The notes beneath the pieces are model-generated. The model saw only the letters and a program-made list of their open reading frames with translations. It was not told the origin of the DNA and did not search any database. Below, one piece after another: positions 35,892-48,670 of a DNA stretch of 64,000 bases. Origin of the DNA: Gnetum montanum (Eukaryota > Streptophyta > Gnetopsida > Gnetales > Gnetaceae); assembly GCA_015680685.1 (NCBI GenBank), contig MNCI01000556.1, forward strand, positions 1,639,634-1,703,633, in the 5' to 3' direction. The translations under genes and the position numbers were made by a program. Position 1 is the first letter of the stretch; each line of letters begins with the position of its first letter.

Positions 35892-36003
35892 TGTTTTGTG
35901 TGAATTTATGTGACTTTTTATAATTAATTATTTCTAAGAGATATATCGTTAAGTCCTATACAGTAACCTTGTATGATATAACTAATCTAGATAACTAGCA
36001 CCG

Positions 36004-36022
36004 TCCCCAACAACAATACCAA
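36004..36022 (-). other. Primer-binding site, tRNA-Asp type
   Basis: The complement reads TTGGTATTGTTGTTGGGGA right at the LTR. Against the recalled Athila tRNA-Asp site TGGCGCCGTTGCCGGGGA there are six differences in 18, all transitions. Confidence 0.65.
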
Positions 36023-36860
36023 TGATGAGTGGCGAGGTACCCCTACACTTAACCATACAAATACGAGTGTTTTCACGTGTGCTCCGGTCAAACTCTACAA
36101 ACCGACTAATTGTGACACCTAGACAGTTATCCTTAGGTCACAGTTCACTGTCTTCCCACCTAGACTAGTATTATATTTGTCACATATGGTTTAGTCCAGA
36201 GTGAGGTGTATGATAGGTTCCTAATCTAATGCTAGTCCTGAAGGCAATGGAAGGTAATATTAACTACGCTAAACTAGGAGAGAAAAGGTAAAAGGATCTA
36301 ATCTAGCCTCAGTGCGATAAGAATCCATTCCTTGATCATCCATACACATCTTGGACTTCGTGCATGACTACCACTAGGATTACCAAGCATAGATCCTAGG
36401 TATGCCACTGGGTTACCAAGTAATCACACTTAAATGCTCATAATCAAGTTGTACTCATTCCATGGTTTAACATGAGATAAGCGTGAGAGAGACTAATTAG
36501 GAAAGAAGTAAATAACAATTAAATAAATAAATAAATAAATTAAATGGTAGAATGATGAAGTAATCTCGATCTTTATTTCCGGTTGTGTGCATGTCCAAGT
36601 ACATCACACTCGAATAAAGGATGTTGTACAATTACATTCACCACACTACGGGTAGACACTGGAAAATAATGTATCTCTTGAGGGATCAAACTGCCACAGT
36701 TTTGCTACTGTCTAACCTATCAATATCTAAACAAGGGAGAGCTACTTCTTATTTATAGACATTGTGACGGACTACAATATCACGTACATGATATCGTAGG
36801 GGACAACGAAATATCGCAGGGGATGCAATATCGCGGCCTATGCGATATCACGTCCCATCA
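36023..36860 (-). repeat. 5' LTR of the pol-deleted element
   Basis: Plus coordinates TGATGAGTGGCGAGG...CACGTCCCATCA, 838 bp. TATAAATA complement at 36757-36750. U3 (36775-36860) has five ATATCRC/GATATCG-type words in about 80 bp. Confidence 0.9.
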
Positions 36861-36865
36861 CATAG

Positions 36866-38689
36866 CAAGAAAGAATTGCACATGGAATGTGTATTTCAAA
36901 TATTCATGGTTTTTACCATAACCCTTTTCATTATTACAATATCATTTATTGAATCTAAATTTAAATAATTACTATAATCCTGCCATTTCATAAATAGTAC
37001 CCAACTTTTATAGATTTATATTAGAATTATAGAGTTATAGACATTAAAAAATGAGCTATCCACTCTAGAAAATTATCATTGGAAGCTTATGTGACTATAA
37101 AGTAAAAGAATATGACGTAGTGACCACTTCAACTTCCTTTAATTTGAACAATTTTGTTGTAAATTATAATTTAACCGTATGCATGAAATATGTGTTTAAT
37201 ACAATGTAGGGTAGATCAGAGTATAGGATGGATGATTCAGGTAGGGCTTGTAAAAGAACAACTACTTTTCCTAGATATCCTAGCCATTGCCAGAGGCAAG
37301 GAGTTTGAAGTTGGAAAAAGGGATGTTTGAGCCCAATCTTAATTAGTAGTTCATAGAATCTTAATTCAACTCTTGTTATTAGTAGAAGAATTAATGTTAG
37401 TTATTCACATGGTAGATTTATTTTCCTTAGATATATTTCTCAATTATATTGTTATTATAAATTAAATAGGATAATATTAAAACCATATTTAAAAAGGAGA
37501 TATAAAAGTATTAGAGCATAAAGAAAGATCCATATGTAGACTTATTTGAGAATGAACAAAAGCTAAGGAGAGTTTTTTATCACATTTGTATTTATAAATG
37601 GTGTCATTGCATATCTAAGAGTTGTAATTATTATTATAAGAGCCTAAATGAAAGGGAATATTATAATTATGGATGTGCCTCTTGAGAAAACCTTTGAGGA
37701 TTTGACCTCAGGTATTTATACTAGTAACTTTAAAGGATATACTAGCATGCAGTTATAGAATTAGTAATATTGGGTAATTGAAGATAAGTGAAGTGGAAGA
37801 AGGAAGGTAGTGATTATCCCTTCTTGCCACGTTTAGGCCTAACCATGGTATTAGTCTTAGGGTTGCTTATAATGGATAGATGTCAAAGAAAGAACATTTC
37901 ATGAATTCTAAGCATGACTTAGATTCATTCATTAAATTCTAATGTTCTTATTTATAGAATTTATTTTGATTTCATTTTACATTTTATCTATCATGTTTAA
38001 TATTCATAATATTAAATATAATTTATTTTTAATTTTTTCCAATGCATCTTAGAATGAAATATCACAATCCTAGATTTAAAAGACTTTGAAAGCTTCATTA
38101 CCTTCCTAATATTAAATATTTTAAGTGGTATCTTTTCTAGTAAGGTCCTTCCTATTAGATGAAATTTCATGTAGTTGGGTGTGCCTTAACCTAAATATAT
38201 GACATACAATTAGTTGATGATTTTATTTTTTGCATGCATATTAGGAATTGGGCCTCTATTATTCTTAATGATTTCTTTCGTAATTGGAATTAAGCTCTTC
38301 TTGGAGATGATCTTTTCATTTCTAAGGTATTTCTTTCTATTTGAAAGTACTTGAATCTTTGTATTTTACATATTATTTGGAGAATTAGATATGATATGAT
38401 TTCATGATCATGAATTTATCCATGGTGAATTCACAATGGTTTAAAAGATCAACATTATTCAACTTGGTTTTCAAGTTAAGTCTTAAGTTGATCATGCTTT
38501 AGTAGAGGTTAATAATCTTTTTTAACTGATGGAATCTTATACTACCAATATTATTATAAATTTTTTTTAGCGTATGCTTAACCCTTAGAATGGCTCTCTA
38601 TTATTTCTTCCACATATTTTCTCTTATTTTGGTAGCTAACAAATTATTAAAACATTTAATGAAAACTAAAACTAAATCTTCATTGCTTT
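36866..38689. other. Unassigned AT-rich sequence with a dispersed repeat
   Basis: No gene seen. 37770-38010 (GTGATTATCCCTTCTTG, TTTAGGCCTAACCATGG) has a diverged counterpart at 40975-41190 (TGATTATCCCTTCTAATC, TTTAGGCCTAACCAT). Confidence 0.5.
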
Positions 38690-39012
38690 TGAAAACTCAT
38701 AGGATCAATTGGATTAATATTAAATTTTCATGAAAAGTAAAGATAGACTCTACAAATTAATTAAGTACCAATGGGAGCAATAGAAACATATCATACAAGT
38801 TTTTTATTGTAACATTATAATACTATTTCAAATGGGTAGTTACAAAATAAAAAAGAAGTACATGTAATCAATAGATATGATCTTCTCAAAAGAGTTAAAT
38901 TGATCTTTCATTTTAAATCCTAAGATGATTTAAACTTAAGTGAAGCTTATTGATGGTACTTTGATATTTGATTGGAAGAGTTGTCAAGAGATAGTGAGCT
39001 TCTACATCTAAT
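38690..39012. repeat. Dispersed repeat related to 26185-26580
   Basis: Shared blocks GATAGACTCTACAAA, ATCATACAAG and GAGATAGTGAG...TCTACATCTA in the same order as in the 26-kb region. It is cut at 39012 by a copia LTR fragment. Confidence 0.6.
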
Positions 39013-39245
39013 GTAACATCCTATTCCCAAATGTCATGGCAAGCGCCAAATATATGTTATAGTATACATTATTTGTATGGAAATAATATACCAAACATCA
39101 CATATATGTAACATTCAACATTACATGTGAAGAAGATAATAGGGAAAATGCAGAAGAAAAGAGAAAGGAATGCTTTTTGAGAGTGTTCTTTGGGGTTTTC
39201 TTCCTTTGAATATTTATTTTTTCTAAGTTACCAAGCTATTGAAGT
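39013..39245 (+). repeat. Copia LTR fragment (5' end only)
   Basis: Starts TGTAACATCC and aligns with 22115-22270: AATGTCATGG, CAAATATATGTT, AATATAC, GAAAATG(C/T)AGAAGAAAA. Homology fades after about 39245. Confidence 0.6.
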
Positions 39246-40790
39246 TAATTTCGATGAAAGGAGTTAAGGAGAAAGATCAAGCTTTACCTTCTAGAACATT
39301 ATCATCTTGCCATATTTTCTTAATGCAAGAACTACAACTACATTCATTGGCCCCTAAAGATGAATAAAGAATAGGAAGCTTCTTAATACTTATTTTATTT
39401 CTTATTTTATCTATTTTTCTTTCTTTATTTAATTTCTACTCTTCAAATTAGGTAAAAAAAATATTCTCAAGTGATACAAGTTAAGAATAAGGATTTTTCC
39501 TAATTTCACATAGCTAATCAAAAAATATGTGATGCACATACTGTAACTCAAAATATGTTTAAAAATTAAGTATTTTTAAACAACTCAAAATTAGTAGAAC
39601 TACTTATAAAGCAATATTAAATGTATTTTTGAAATTATAACCTAAATATTTACTTACACTAAGATCCCTTTGAGTCAAAATTTCTTTTATCGAATATTTT
39701 CTTTTACATTACAACACAATGGTATTGAAACTAACCATGCCAAAATCATTACAACTAAGTTAAGACCTCATTATTAATTTAATTTCTAAACCTTTCAATC
39801 ATTGTAGCATTTTAATGTACCAAGTAAAAAGGTGACCTAAAATTAGTCTACATGAGCTTTATGATAACAAGGGCTAGCTTTCAAAGTTTATATGATGCAT
39901 GCTAAAACATGTAGTCAAATTAGAACTTTATATCAATTCAAACTTGGCTTCTTTATAAAAGAATGTATAACCATCCATGTTGTGATTTTTGCAATAGGCT
40001 AATCTATACAACTCAAAAGAATAACTTCCATAAAAACCTTTTTCCTTATAAATACCTTTGTATCTCATCTTTCGCAAGTTTGGTTGAAATTGGTATAGAA
40101 ATTCCAATGGAAAGACATTTTATAGGAATAAGAAATTAACATACAAATCTTGTAACTCTACTAAGATGCATGGATATGGATATTCATGCAAGTCTAAGGC
40201 CCATGGTGGACATAGCAAATATTGTCTCTCGCTAGCTAGGGATCTTGTAGGCACATTGTATGTTGCAAGTTTTGTTCTCATTCTTGGATTTTCTCTTGGA
40301 TCACTACTCTGTATGGGTATCATACACCTTGTCAAAATGACATGAATTCCTATGTTATTCTCCTATATGATTTAATTGTAAGATGAATTGATATACATCT
40401 TCTTGATTGTTCTGCTTCACCAACTATCTCATCAATTGATTCTCCAACTAATCTTCTTGTTAACAACTAGCTACATTACCTAGACTCTTTCATGATCTTT
40501 TTTTCTACGACCCTTAGAGCACTTACTCTGGCAGTGTAACTAATGACACACTAGGGCATAGGAAGCTAAGATAATTTATCCACATAGGTTAAATACTCAA
40601 TCTTAAGATTTAGAAGGTCAAATTTATAAGTTTCAACAATTAAATTAGTACGCATAATTAGCTAGTCAAAACCAAAAGTATTATTACTAGAGATACACTT
40701 CATTGTTAACCTAAAATAATTTTTCTTAGGTAGAGCAAAGGAGGATTAGTGTTTAAAATCAAAATATTTGAAATATAGGTCCACTAATAA
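39246..40790. other. Unassigned AT-rich sequence
   Basis: 39560-39700 is related to 27520-27650 (CTACTTATAAAGCAAT, CCTAAATATTTACTTACA). Nothing else recognised. Confidence 0.5.
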
Positions 40791-40795
40791 TGAGA

Positions 40796-40925
40796 TATTA
40801 GCCTAGTGATAAGACCCTTGATCTAGAAACTCTAAGTTATAGGTTTGATTCTAGTGGGTAATGTTGATTTATAAAGTTTTGTGTAGACTATATATCTTGT
40901 AGTGTACCTATGTTTTAATTATTTC
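40796..40925 (+). repeat. tRNA-derived SINE, copy 2
   Basis: A-box-like TAGCCTAGTGATAAG (40799-40813) and B-box-like GGTTTGATTCT (40842-40852) have normal tRNA promoter spacing, separated by CCCTTGATCTAGAAACTC. They are followed by TATATCTTGTAGTGTACCTA, shared with the copy at 26662-26760. The internal RNA polymerase III promoter layout and two dispersed copies support a SINE rather than a tRNA gene. Confidence 0.65.
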
Positions 40926-43900
40926 ATGTTCAAAAACTTAGAAGTCATACTATTATCAAGTTATAAAGTTGATAATGGTGGGTAATGAAAGTTATATGAA
41001 GAGAGATAAAGAAAATACTGATTATCCCTTCTAATCAAGTTTAGGCCTAACCATTATGGTAGTACTAAATTACCTCTAAGGGATACATACCAAAGAAAGA
41101 TAATCCAAAGGATCCTTAAAGCATGATCCAAATACTCTCATTTAAATTCAATTTTCTTATTAATAATATTCCTTTTTATTTTCTTCTATATATTTAATGT
41201 TTGTCATGGTATCCAAGAATGGGATGTGAAAATCAATATTAAAGTAAACCATGAACCAAGATAAATTAAAATCAAGGATAAACCTTAATCCAAAACATCC
41301 CTTAAGTAAGAGTGAACCATGGGCCACAATTGAAAGAAGACCATTAATCATCATCAGAAGAACACCATGTTCAAGATGAATTATGATCATTCAATGGGTA
41401 ATGATCTAAAGAAAATGATAACCTATGAGTAAATCAAGTTTAAGGGATTCATTGAATAGTTTATAAATATCATAGTCTTATGCAAATTAAGGTGTGGATG
41501 GGCACTATATGTCTTGTAACTTGGTGCATGTGCATATTAACTCAATATGCAGGAATGTGGTGGGATTGACATATATTATTTTAAAAAGTATATGTACCTA
41601 CATATTGATTTAATAATACTTTATATTCTTCATGATGGCTTGATATTCTTAATTCATGAATTTCTTCCAAACTTGGATCTTTAGGGCTTCTTCCATGTTA
41701 GATAGTTCTTTGTTGAGAGATGAGTAGAAAAGGTTTTCTATTGCATTGAATCAAGTTGTTCTTTTCTTAAAATTTATGTCCAACATTTGACTTTCAAGAT
41801 TATCTCTTTGGACATATGAATTAGGATTGTCTTAAGAATCTAATTTGATATTATCTTTCTAAAACTCATTTATGCCAAATTTATCTTCAATAAATAATAC
41901 ATTCCTAGAGGAATTTCATTCATATTTAATAGGTTCATAAAACCTATAGCCACATATTTTTGTATCATGACCTAGAATTATTTATTTTCTTCCTTTGTTA
42001 TTGAGTTTGTTCAAAAATTACTTTAGATTTTTAACAAAATAATAGAATTAAAATATCTTTTTATATATAATATTTACTATTTTTTTATAGAGAATCTCAT
42101 AAGTTTTATCCTTCTTATTACTATTAATAATTATATTTGTAATATAAGTTGACAAGGTAGAGCAAAGTTACTCCTTAATCATTAAAACTTTCAAATTTCT
42201 ATAATACCAATAGCATGCAAGAAGAATAGGATGCTAAAGAAACCAAAATATATATCCTCTATTAATTGCATGAAATAATATAGAATACAATAGAACCAAA
42301 AAACTAGAATACACAGATTCCTCAAACTCTATAAGTTCTAGGACTAAGAAACTTAGAATACAATCACCATGTACTCTCAAAAAAATGGTAGAGTAGTAGG
42401 CTTCATAATCCACACAAGATTATCCTTAATAGTAAACTAGTGGTCCACTCATGATAGAAGTTTGTATGTGTTATAGAACATAATGAGCTTGCAATCTACT
42501 TACGGTAGAGGATTATATCCAATATAAGTTATGGTGATCTCAAGGCTAAGTTGAGATAGTATTGGTTGCATTTTATATTGGATGTGAGTCATAGTTCACT
42601 CATGATAGTGTTCATGACCTTGTCGTAAATCATGGTAGGGGACTAAGCAAGAGAAATTATTCTTTATTGCTATGTCTATGTTAATTGTGATTTGTAGTGA
42701 CACTCTTAATATCAACCATGATGCTACCATGAGTCATTTTTAATGAAATAAAATGAGCTACATGTTGCGGCTTAAGTTACATTCATGGTATGTTCTCTTG
42801 GAAAGATATGGAAGGGAATATAAAGACTAGTTTAATTATGGATGTGTATGTGTAGGATCCATAACCTTTATGGTATACTTTGGTACATAAATGACTAATG
42901 TAGAATCATGTGGCACTGGATGCTTGTGACTACTGATTATAGTATATGTTAGAGTATAGTGTGAATTTTTCTTATGAGATATATAACATAGTTATGTCCA
43001 TTGGCTATTAAGGATTAAGTTAGCCTAGTCATAATTCTTATTAAGTATGTGTAAGACATGAGTTACTTATGTTGCTTATTTAAACTTAAGAAAGTATTGC
43101 ATGATATATGCTTTTATGACAATACAGGTTATGTTGGTTACTTATAATAATTGGTCTATGAGTGGAGCTATAATGAGGTGTGTGAACTACTTGGTGGTGA
43201 GGCATTCTAAAGAATTTTTGATTAGCTCCTACTATGATGTATTAGAGAGGTTATTATCTTAGGCTTCTATGGAGAGTGAAAGACCATAAGTGTGAATATT
43301 CTTACGATTGGTATGTGACATAGGTGTATTAGTTCCTATGGCCAAATCTCTAAAAGGCTAACATTTATGGATCATAGGTTGATGGATACTATACTAATTG
43401 GAAATTAGAAAACTAATAAAATACTTAAAGACATTTAATTACAACCATACATAACAACCGATGCATATGCTACACTAAGTGTAAATATGCTAGTTTCCAC
43501 ATAGGTTATATTTGTATTTAGTATTGAATTCATGGTTCATCTTAATGATGATAAACAATTTTGTATTTACGATAGAGTATGATTTGCTAGATGCATGCCC
43601 ATTTGTAGTAGTGGAATTTAGGTCGTAGTAGTGGATCACTACTAGCTCATATGCTAATGTCGTAGAGCTATCATTTATGTATAAATTTCTTACACACAAG
43701 TTTCCATGTTAATTTGGTAGGATTATGGTTATGCACTAGATGTTGTGTCATTGAAATTATTCATATAGATTAAGGATATGTTATGAAAAATATACTTGTG
43801 ATGTACGGTATGCTTGAGGACTAATACTAAATGTAAGATGTTATCTTTATCTATTCCTTTCTTCTAGTATAACACTTGTCAATATTTCAATATGGAAGGT

Positions 43901-44340
43901 TTAAAGGTCTCCCACTCAGTTTATACCAAATATATCCTTTGTAGGTAATGAAGCTTAGAGTGTAGCAGAACATTAGAGATATTCGAAAGGATGGAGCTAT
44001 GGTCCTTATATGTATTTGTATATTTCTTTACATGCTTGTGTGTGAGATGGACTTATTTATCTATGGCTTCAATATGGAAAAATTTTAAGTTGTGAGTTAC
44101 ATGATGACATATTGGTACTATTTCTATGATAGAAAGTGGATAGTATGCTAGATAGTTATGTCATGTTTTTGGTTAGTCTGTGGATGTGTTATGCATAGTA
44201 GTGATATATGATGGTTTGGTTGTTGATTTATACCTAGCATACATTATATGAGATTTAAAATTTATGTCATTTTCTTTCATTGTGTTTATTAAGTGATCTT
44301 TTGAATCATTTTATTTCACTAAGCATTGAATAATTCTAGG
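40926..44340. other. Unassigned AT-rich sequence
   Basis: 40975-41190 is the dispersed repeat also seen at 37770-38010. 41200-44340 shows no coding frame, RNA gene or named repeat that I can support. Confidence 0.5.
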
Positions 44341-45600
44341 CATAGCATCATTGTGTCTATGTTCTCTATGTTGGGTGTTAGCCTAGTTATACAAAGGTGA
44401 TAAAAAGTATGTTATCAAAATAATATGTTTAGCAATAAATCTAATTTTGTATACAAATGATATTTCATCAATTTCTACATCTAATTCAAGTATCCAAAAT
44501 ATGTTGCAAGTTTTAGAAATTTTTTACCTTTCATTTAGTTTGAAAGTCAATTTAAAGAAAAATAAAGCAACAATATAGGTCCAAGAAATGTACATTACAT
44601 TTTTTTAGTTTTAGATATGCTAATATTAAAATAATGAACTTATTTAGATCTTATGGTCTTAACTATGTTAAGAATTATATATAGAATACTTGTATCAAAG
44701 ATTAAATACCAATAGGAATTAAAGCTCTCTATACAATCAAAAATAAGTGCAAAGAATTAGCAATATGGATTTAGAAAGTTAGAAAACATTTTTTTATACT
44801 TTTATTTATCCTATTGTGCTACATGGATGTGTAGTGTAGCGGCCAAATCTTAGTGTAAAAAGGTTGACAAGTTATTAAAAGGATGCAAAATATTTTTTAA
44901 TTAGCTAAATTGAAGGTTAAGACTCAAATATTATATCCTATGTTATTTTTGGAGTGTAACTTACTTCCCCTAGAAATTGAAGCTCTTTGCCAATTTATTG
45001 CATTTACTCAACCTTATAGAAATTGATGAACTTAAGTGTTTTTAAAGTAGTCCTTAAAAGTAAAAGAGAACAAGGCTAGTATATTTAGAAGATATAATGG
45101 TTTAAGACATAGAACATATAGGAGTAGGAGACAAAAGCATTATATTTATAAGGTTACATTGAAATGTCGAAGGAAAAAATCATAGTTAGAGCACATTAGA
45201 GGTAGTTCTTTAGATTCACCTATTTAATATCCTAAAGTTTATATCTCAATTATAGCTTGTAATTTTATTAGTAGGTTTTGTCTAAGTTTACATTGTCTAA
45301 GAATAGAAAGTAAAAGATTGATTTACCTATAAATAGAAGAGCATAAATGTAGGTTATGTGGGCCTAAAGTCATTGAGAATGAGTAACATTTTTGCAATTA
45401 TCATATTATTAAACATGTAAGGCAAAAATATAATATTTTTATCAAAAATATTTTGGCTTGACACCACCAACTAATATAATATTTTTGCTAAAAATTTGTA
45501 TGATTTATTTTTGTTCCATCTAGTAGCAGTTAGCCAATTTGTAATGTTACATTTTATTTTTCATAACATGAATGTATTGGTTGTTAAATAAATCCTTTAT
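44341..45600 (+). pseudogene. LINE reverse transcriptase 3' end, decayed
   Basis: The catalytic box region reads FVYTNDISS at 44447-44470, a YADD relative with A to T and D to N changes. Next come QNMLQVLEIFYLSFSLKVNL with a KKNKATI end (44490-44575), the FSLKVNxxKT block typical of LINE RT. Near 44810-44850 a decayed LLYGCEVW-type block reads VLHGCVVW. Near 45345-45410 the C-terminal CRLC...IENE...HF block matches the cysteine-rich end of plant LINE ORF2. ORF2 would nick target DNA and prime reverse transcription. 5' part missing, many stops. Confidence 0.7.
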
Positions 45601-47006
45601 GTTTATCAAATTAAATAAAATCTTTAAATATATTTATAAATTTTATATTTTAAAAATAATTTTTTAATAAAAACAAGAAAACATGAAGTTAGCAACACAA
45701 CCTTTATCCATACAATAAACATAGATATATTTCTAAAGCAACAAAGCTAGATGTATTTCTAAAGCTTCATGATAAAAAATTCTATATCAATGAATATAGC
45801 ATTTTAATCTAGTAAGTGAAAATATGGTTGTAAATATTTGAACGTTAACCACATAGAGTACTATTACTTTATCTTTCTTAATTTGGAATGGGTGTCCAAA
45901 CTCTTATTTTAACAATATTTACCTTAAGATATATATAGAGAGAGAAAGAGAGTTAAACTAGAACCTTATAACTCAACATTGCCTACTTGAATTACTTCAA
46001 AATCAAGAATCTTACTGCTAGAATAACATCTCATTGTTTTCTACTTTTTAAATTAATAAAAAGGCGACTCTTAAAGTGCATATAGAAATCTTAAAAATTA
46101 AAAAATAAAGATATTTTCTATGTGCACCATGTAAACAAAATCACAAGATCTATTATCAGAAAGCATGTCTAAAAATGAATTGGGATGAGGCTAGGATGAT
46201 GATGATTTTAGAAAATGAAAAAAAAATAAAATCCATCTAATAAATATAAAAAATTTTCATTTTTCAAACTCCTAGTTTCATGAAAATTCATTGTCAAGCA
46301 ATGAATTCAAAGTTATGAAATCCTATATTGAAATATAGGTACATTTGAATTAAAACTTTAAACTTTATAAGTTAGCTCATATTTGTCACTTCGAGATTCC
46401 AAGTCAATACTTTTACCACTTGCCTTGCTTTCCAAGTCAATACTCTTACTACTCCTGAATTTAATTCTTCCCTATTCAAAGATAAAAAATTCCACACGAA
46501 ATGAATACATTTTTTTTTGTTGTTTCCCAAAAAATAATGCCATCCAAATCAAAACTCTTGTTAACTAAGCTTTTTCTAATTATCAATGCAAACACATATA
46601 TGAAACAACGAATCTTGTAGCATTACATGATCAATGTAAACATGTATATGAATTAAGAATATACACCTACAACCAAACTTGTTGATGTTCATTATAGTTG
46701 GCTTTTAATAGATCAGACACATATGTAAGTGAAAATGAGTTATGTGAAGGATGCATTCGAGAAACACACCTAGACATGGACAAAGATGAACCCTATATTA
46801 CTAAAACTAAAATTCCAGTAAGCCATAACATAAAGCTACAAGAGGATTTGTTAGTAATCAATTTTTGGAGTTAGAAAAGGAATTAGAATCATGGACAATA
46901 GAGAGAGAAAGGGAGATAAAGACAATCATTCTTGAACAAAACTCATTAGTCCTTAAATCAGGCATATGAAGCTGTAGCTATCATTCACTCATCAATCATC
47001 ACTCAC
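45601..47006. other. Unassigned AT-rich sequence
   Basis: No gene recognised. A GAGAGAGAAAGAGAG run lies near 45935-45953. Confidence 0.5.
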
Positions 47007-47724
47007 TGTAATGTCTTATCCCTTGTTAAAGGGAAGAAACAATTGTAAATAATGTAATTAACCTTCAAATGAAGGGGCACCTTGTTATGAGTGTACCGTC
47101 CTAAATTTTTGGTGTAAGGATGGAAGGGAAACAAACACCGAGAGATTGTTGGGCAGCCACAGTTGACCCTGCCTTCACTCAAGGGCAAGCTGGAAAAGTA
47201 GACAAAGGTAGAGTGTCTTGGATGGTCTGCACGTAAATCAACCAAGGACTTCCCTGAGCGTAAGCTACGACTAGTGCTAGGATTATCGTAAATGGTATGT
47301 AAATGGAATGCAAACGGTGATACGAAATGTAAATAAAGTGTATTGAATTATGAATAAAGCATAAACAAAGTTATGTTTGTAAAGCATAAATAGAACTAAA
47401 CAATGTAAATGGGAGGTAATAATCAATTGTACTATATTGTTTAAAAAAATGTGCACTGGTCAAAGCGTAGTTGCACAAGTGTGGATGGCAAGTCAAATGC
47501 CTAGCCCCAAAAAGATAGGACACGATGATGCAATGATGAAATGGGATGAACGTGAGAAGAAATTGGAAGTCAAAAATCGAATGTGCCGAACGCCCAAGGA
47601 TTGCAAGTTCTATCCTCCTTCAGAATTTTCAAACTCTCCAATCTTTGCCTCTTCCTCTCCCTTCTCTCTTGCTACTTTTTCTTTGCTTCTCTTGCCTTCC
47701 TCCAATTTGTGTGAATTGATGGGG

Positions 47725-47762
47725 TATTTATAGGGTTGCGCTAGGGTTTTGGCTAGGGTTTT
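47725..47762 (-). promoter_or_regulatory. LTR core promoter with two telo-box-like repeats
   Basis: The complement reads AAAACCCTAG twice (47762-47753 and 47750-47741), then TATAAATA (47732-47725). AAACCCTA telo-boxes close to TATA are known in plant promoters of growth-related genes. Confidence 0.55.
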
Positions 47763-48074
47763 GTTTGACCAGGTTCAATGTATCTGTGCTGGATAGTTGT
47801 ACACGAGTTGGATGTGTGTTGGAAATTGCATACTTTGAACAAGTTCAATGTATTTTACAACTTTTTGGTCATTCTAGCCCATAAAAATACAAATAATTAG
47901 AAAAAACAAGCCCTTCAGTGATACAATTTAAAAATTTAAAAAGAAAATTTAGAAAGATTATCTCTAGCTCCAGCTTGCTTGAAAATTTATATATATATAT
48001 ATATTTTTTTGTTGAATATTTGGCCTAATTTTTTATGGGCTTTCATATCCCTTTGCCATTTTATAGATTTCTTG

Positions 48075-48670
48075 AAAAAGAAAATCAAGAAGGATTAACA
48101 CCGCCTCGCTTTTCTAGCATCCAGCGTGACTTGTAGTGTGACCTCCAAAACTTGCCATTTTGGGCTGAAATCTGGAATTTCTGAAGGTTGGGACCCATAG
48201 TTATCAATAGTGGACCTTGAGGACAACTTACACCCTTGAAATCAAGTCATTTTGGCTCATTTTTAGGGCTCTAAAAGTTGGTGACGCTGATCCTTACACT
48301 ATGCAACGTTTGAAAAAGTAACCCCAGCGTCACCAAGTCAAAATGGCATATTTGAGGCCCAAATCTTGATTTTCTAGAGGCTGGGAGCTACTAGGGACCT
48401 TGGTGAAGGTCATGGGAGGTCCTTATGCTCGATTTTGGCTTGTCTTAACTCAATTTTGGGGCTCCAAAAGTTGGTGACGCTGATCCTTACGCTGTGCAGC
48501 GTCTAAAAAAGCAACCAAAGTGTACTTAGCCAAAACCAAATATTTTGAACCAGAAACTTTTGATTCTAGATGCTGGAAGTTGGTGCATTTTCCTATGGGC
48601 CCCAGGGGGACCTTTCCTATTGAATCATGGACCATCAAGGGTTGTTTTGGAGGCCTCCAAGTTTGGTCAC
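48075..48670 (-). repeat. 193-bp tandem repeat in LTR U3
   Basis: GCTCTAAAAGTTGGTGACGC at 48268, GCTCCAAAAGTTGGTGACGC at 48461 and GCCTCCAAGTTTGGTCAC at 48654 are spaced 193 bp. Units contain inverted GGTGACGCTG/CAGCGTCACC words (for example 48280-48289 and 48328-48337). Confidence 0.75.

Larger units (their letters stand above)
28257..36860 (-). mobile_element. Pol-deleted Athila-like element with gag and ORF2 (8.6 kb)
   Basis: Two inverted-orientation LTRs (28257-29083 and 36023-36860) share the family ends TGATGA/TCATCA. Flanks are CTTAG (28252-28256) and CATAG (36861-36865), a target duplication with one change. In element direction: 5' LTR, tRNA-Asp-type primer site, gag (35891-33906), spacer, TATA block, ORF2 (32008-29243), polypurine tract, 3' LTR. 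RT, RNase H and integrase are absent: the end of the gag/pol linker joins the T-rich spacer that normally follows integrase, near 33895. LTR divergence is roughly 10 percent by eye, so it is younger than the 13.2-kb element. Confidence 0.88.

Noticed and set aside
40796-40925. Functional tRNA gene
   Set aside because: The boxes are present but no cloverleaf with paired acceptor stem can be drawn by eye, and the 3' part is shared with another dispersed copy.
41160-43700. Small minus-strand frames
   Set aside because: Short, motif-free and in AT-rich repeat debris; consistent with chance.
47437-47733. Plus-strand 98-aa frame
   Set aside because: Opposite to the purine-rich leader and TATA box of the minus-strand LTR, and it ends inside the promoter; no motif.
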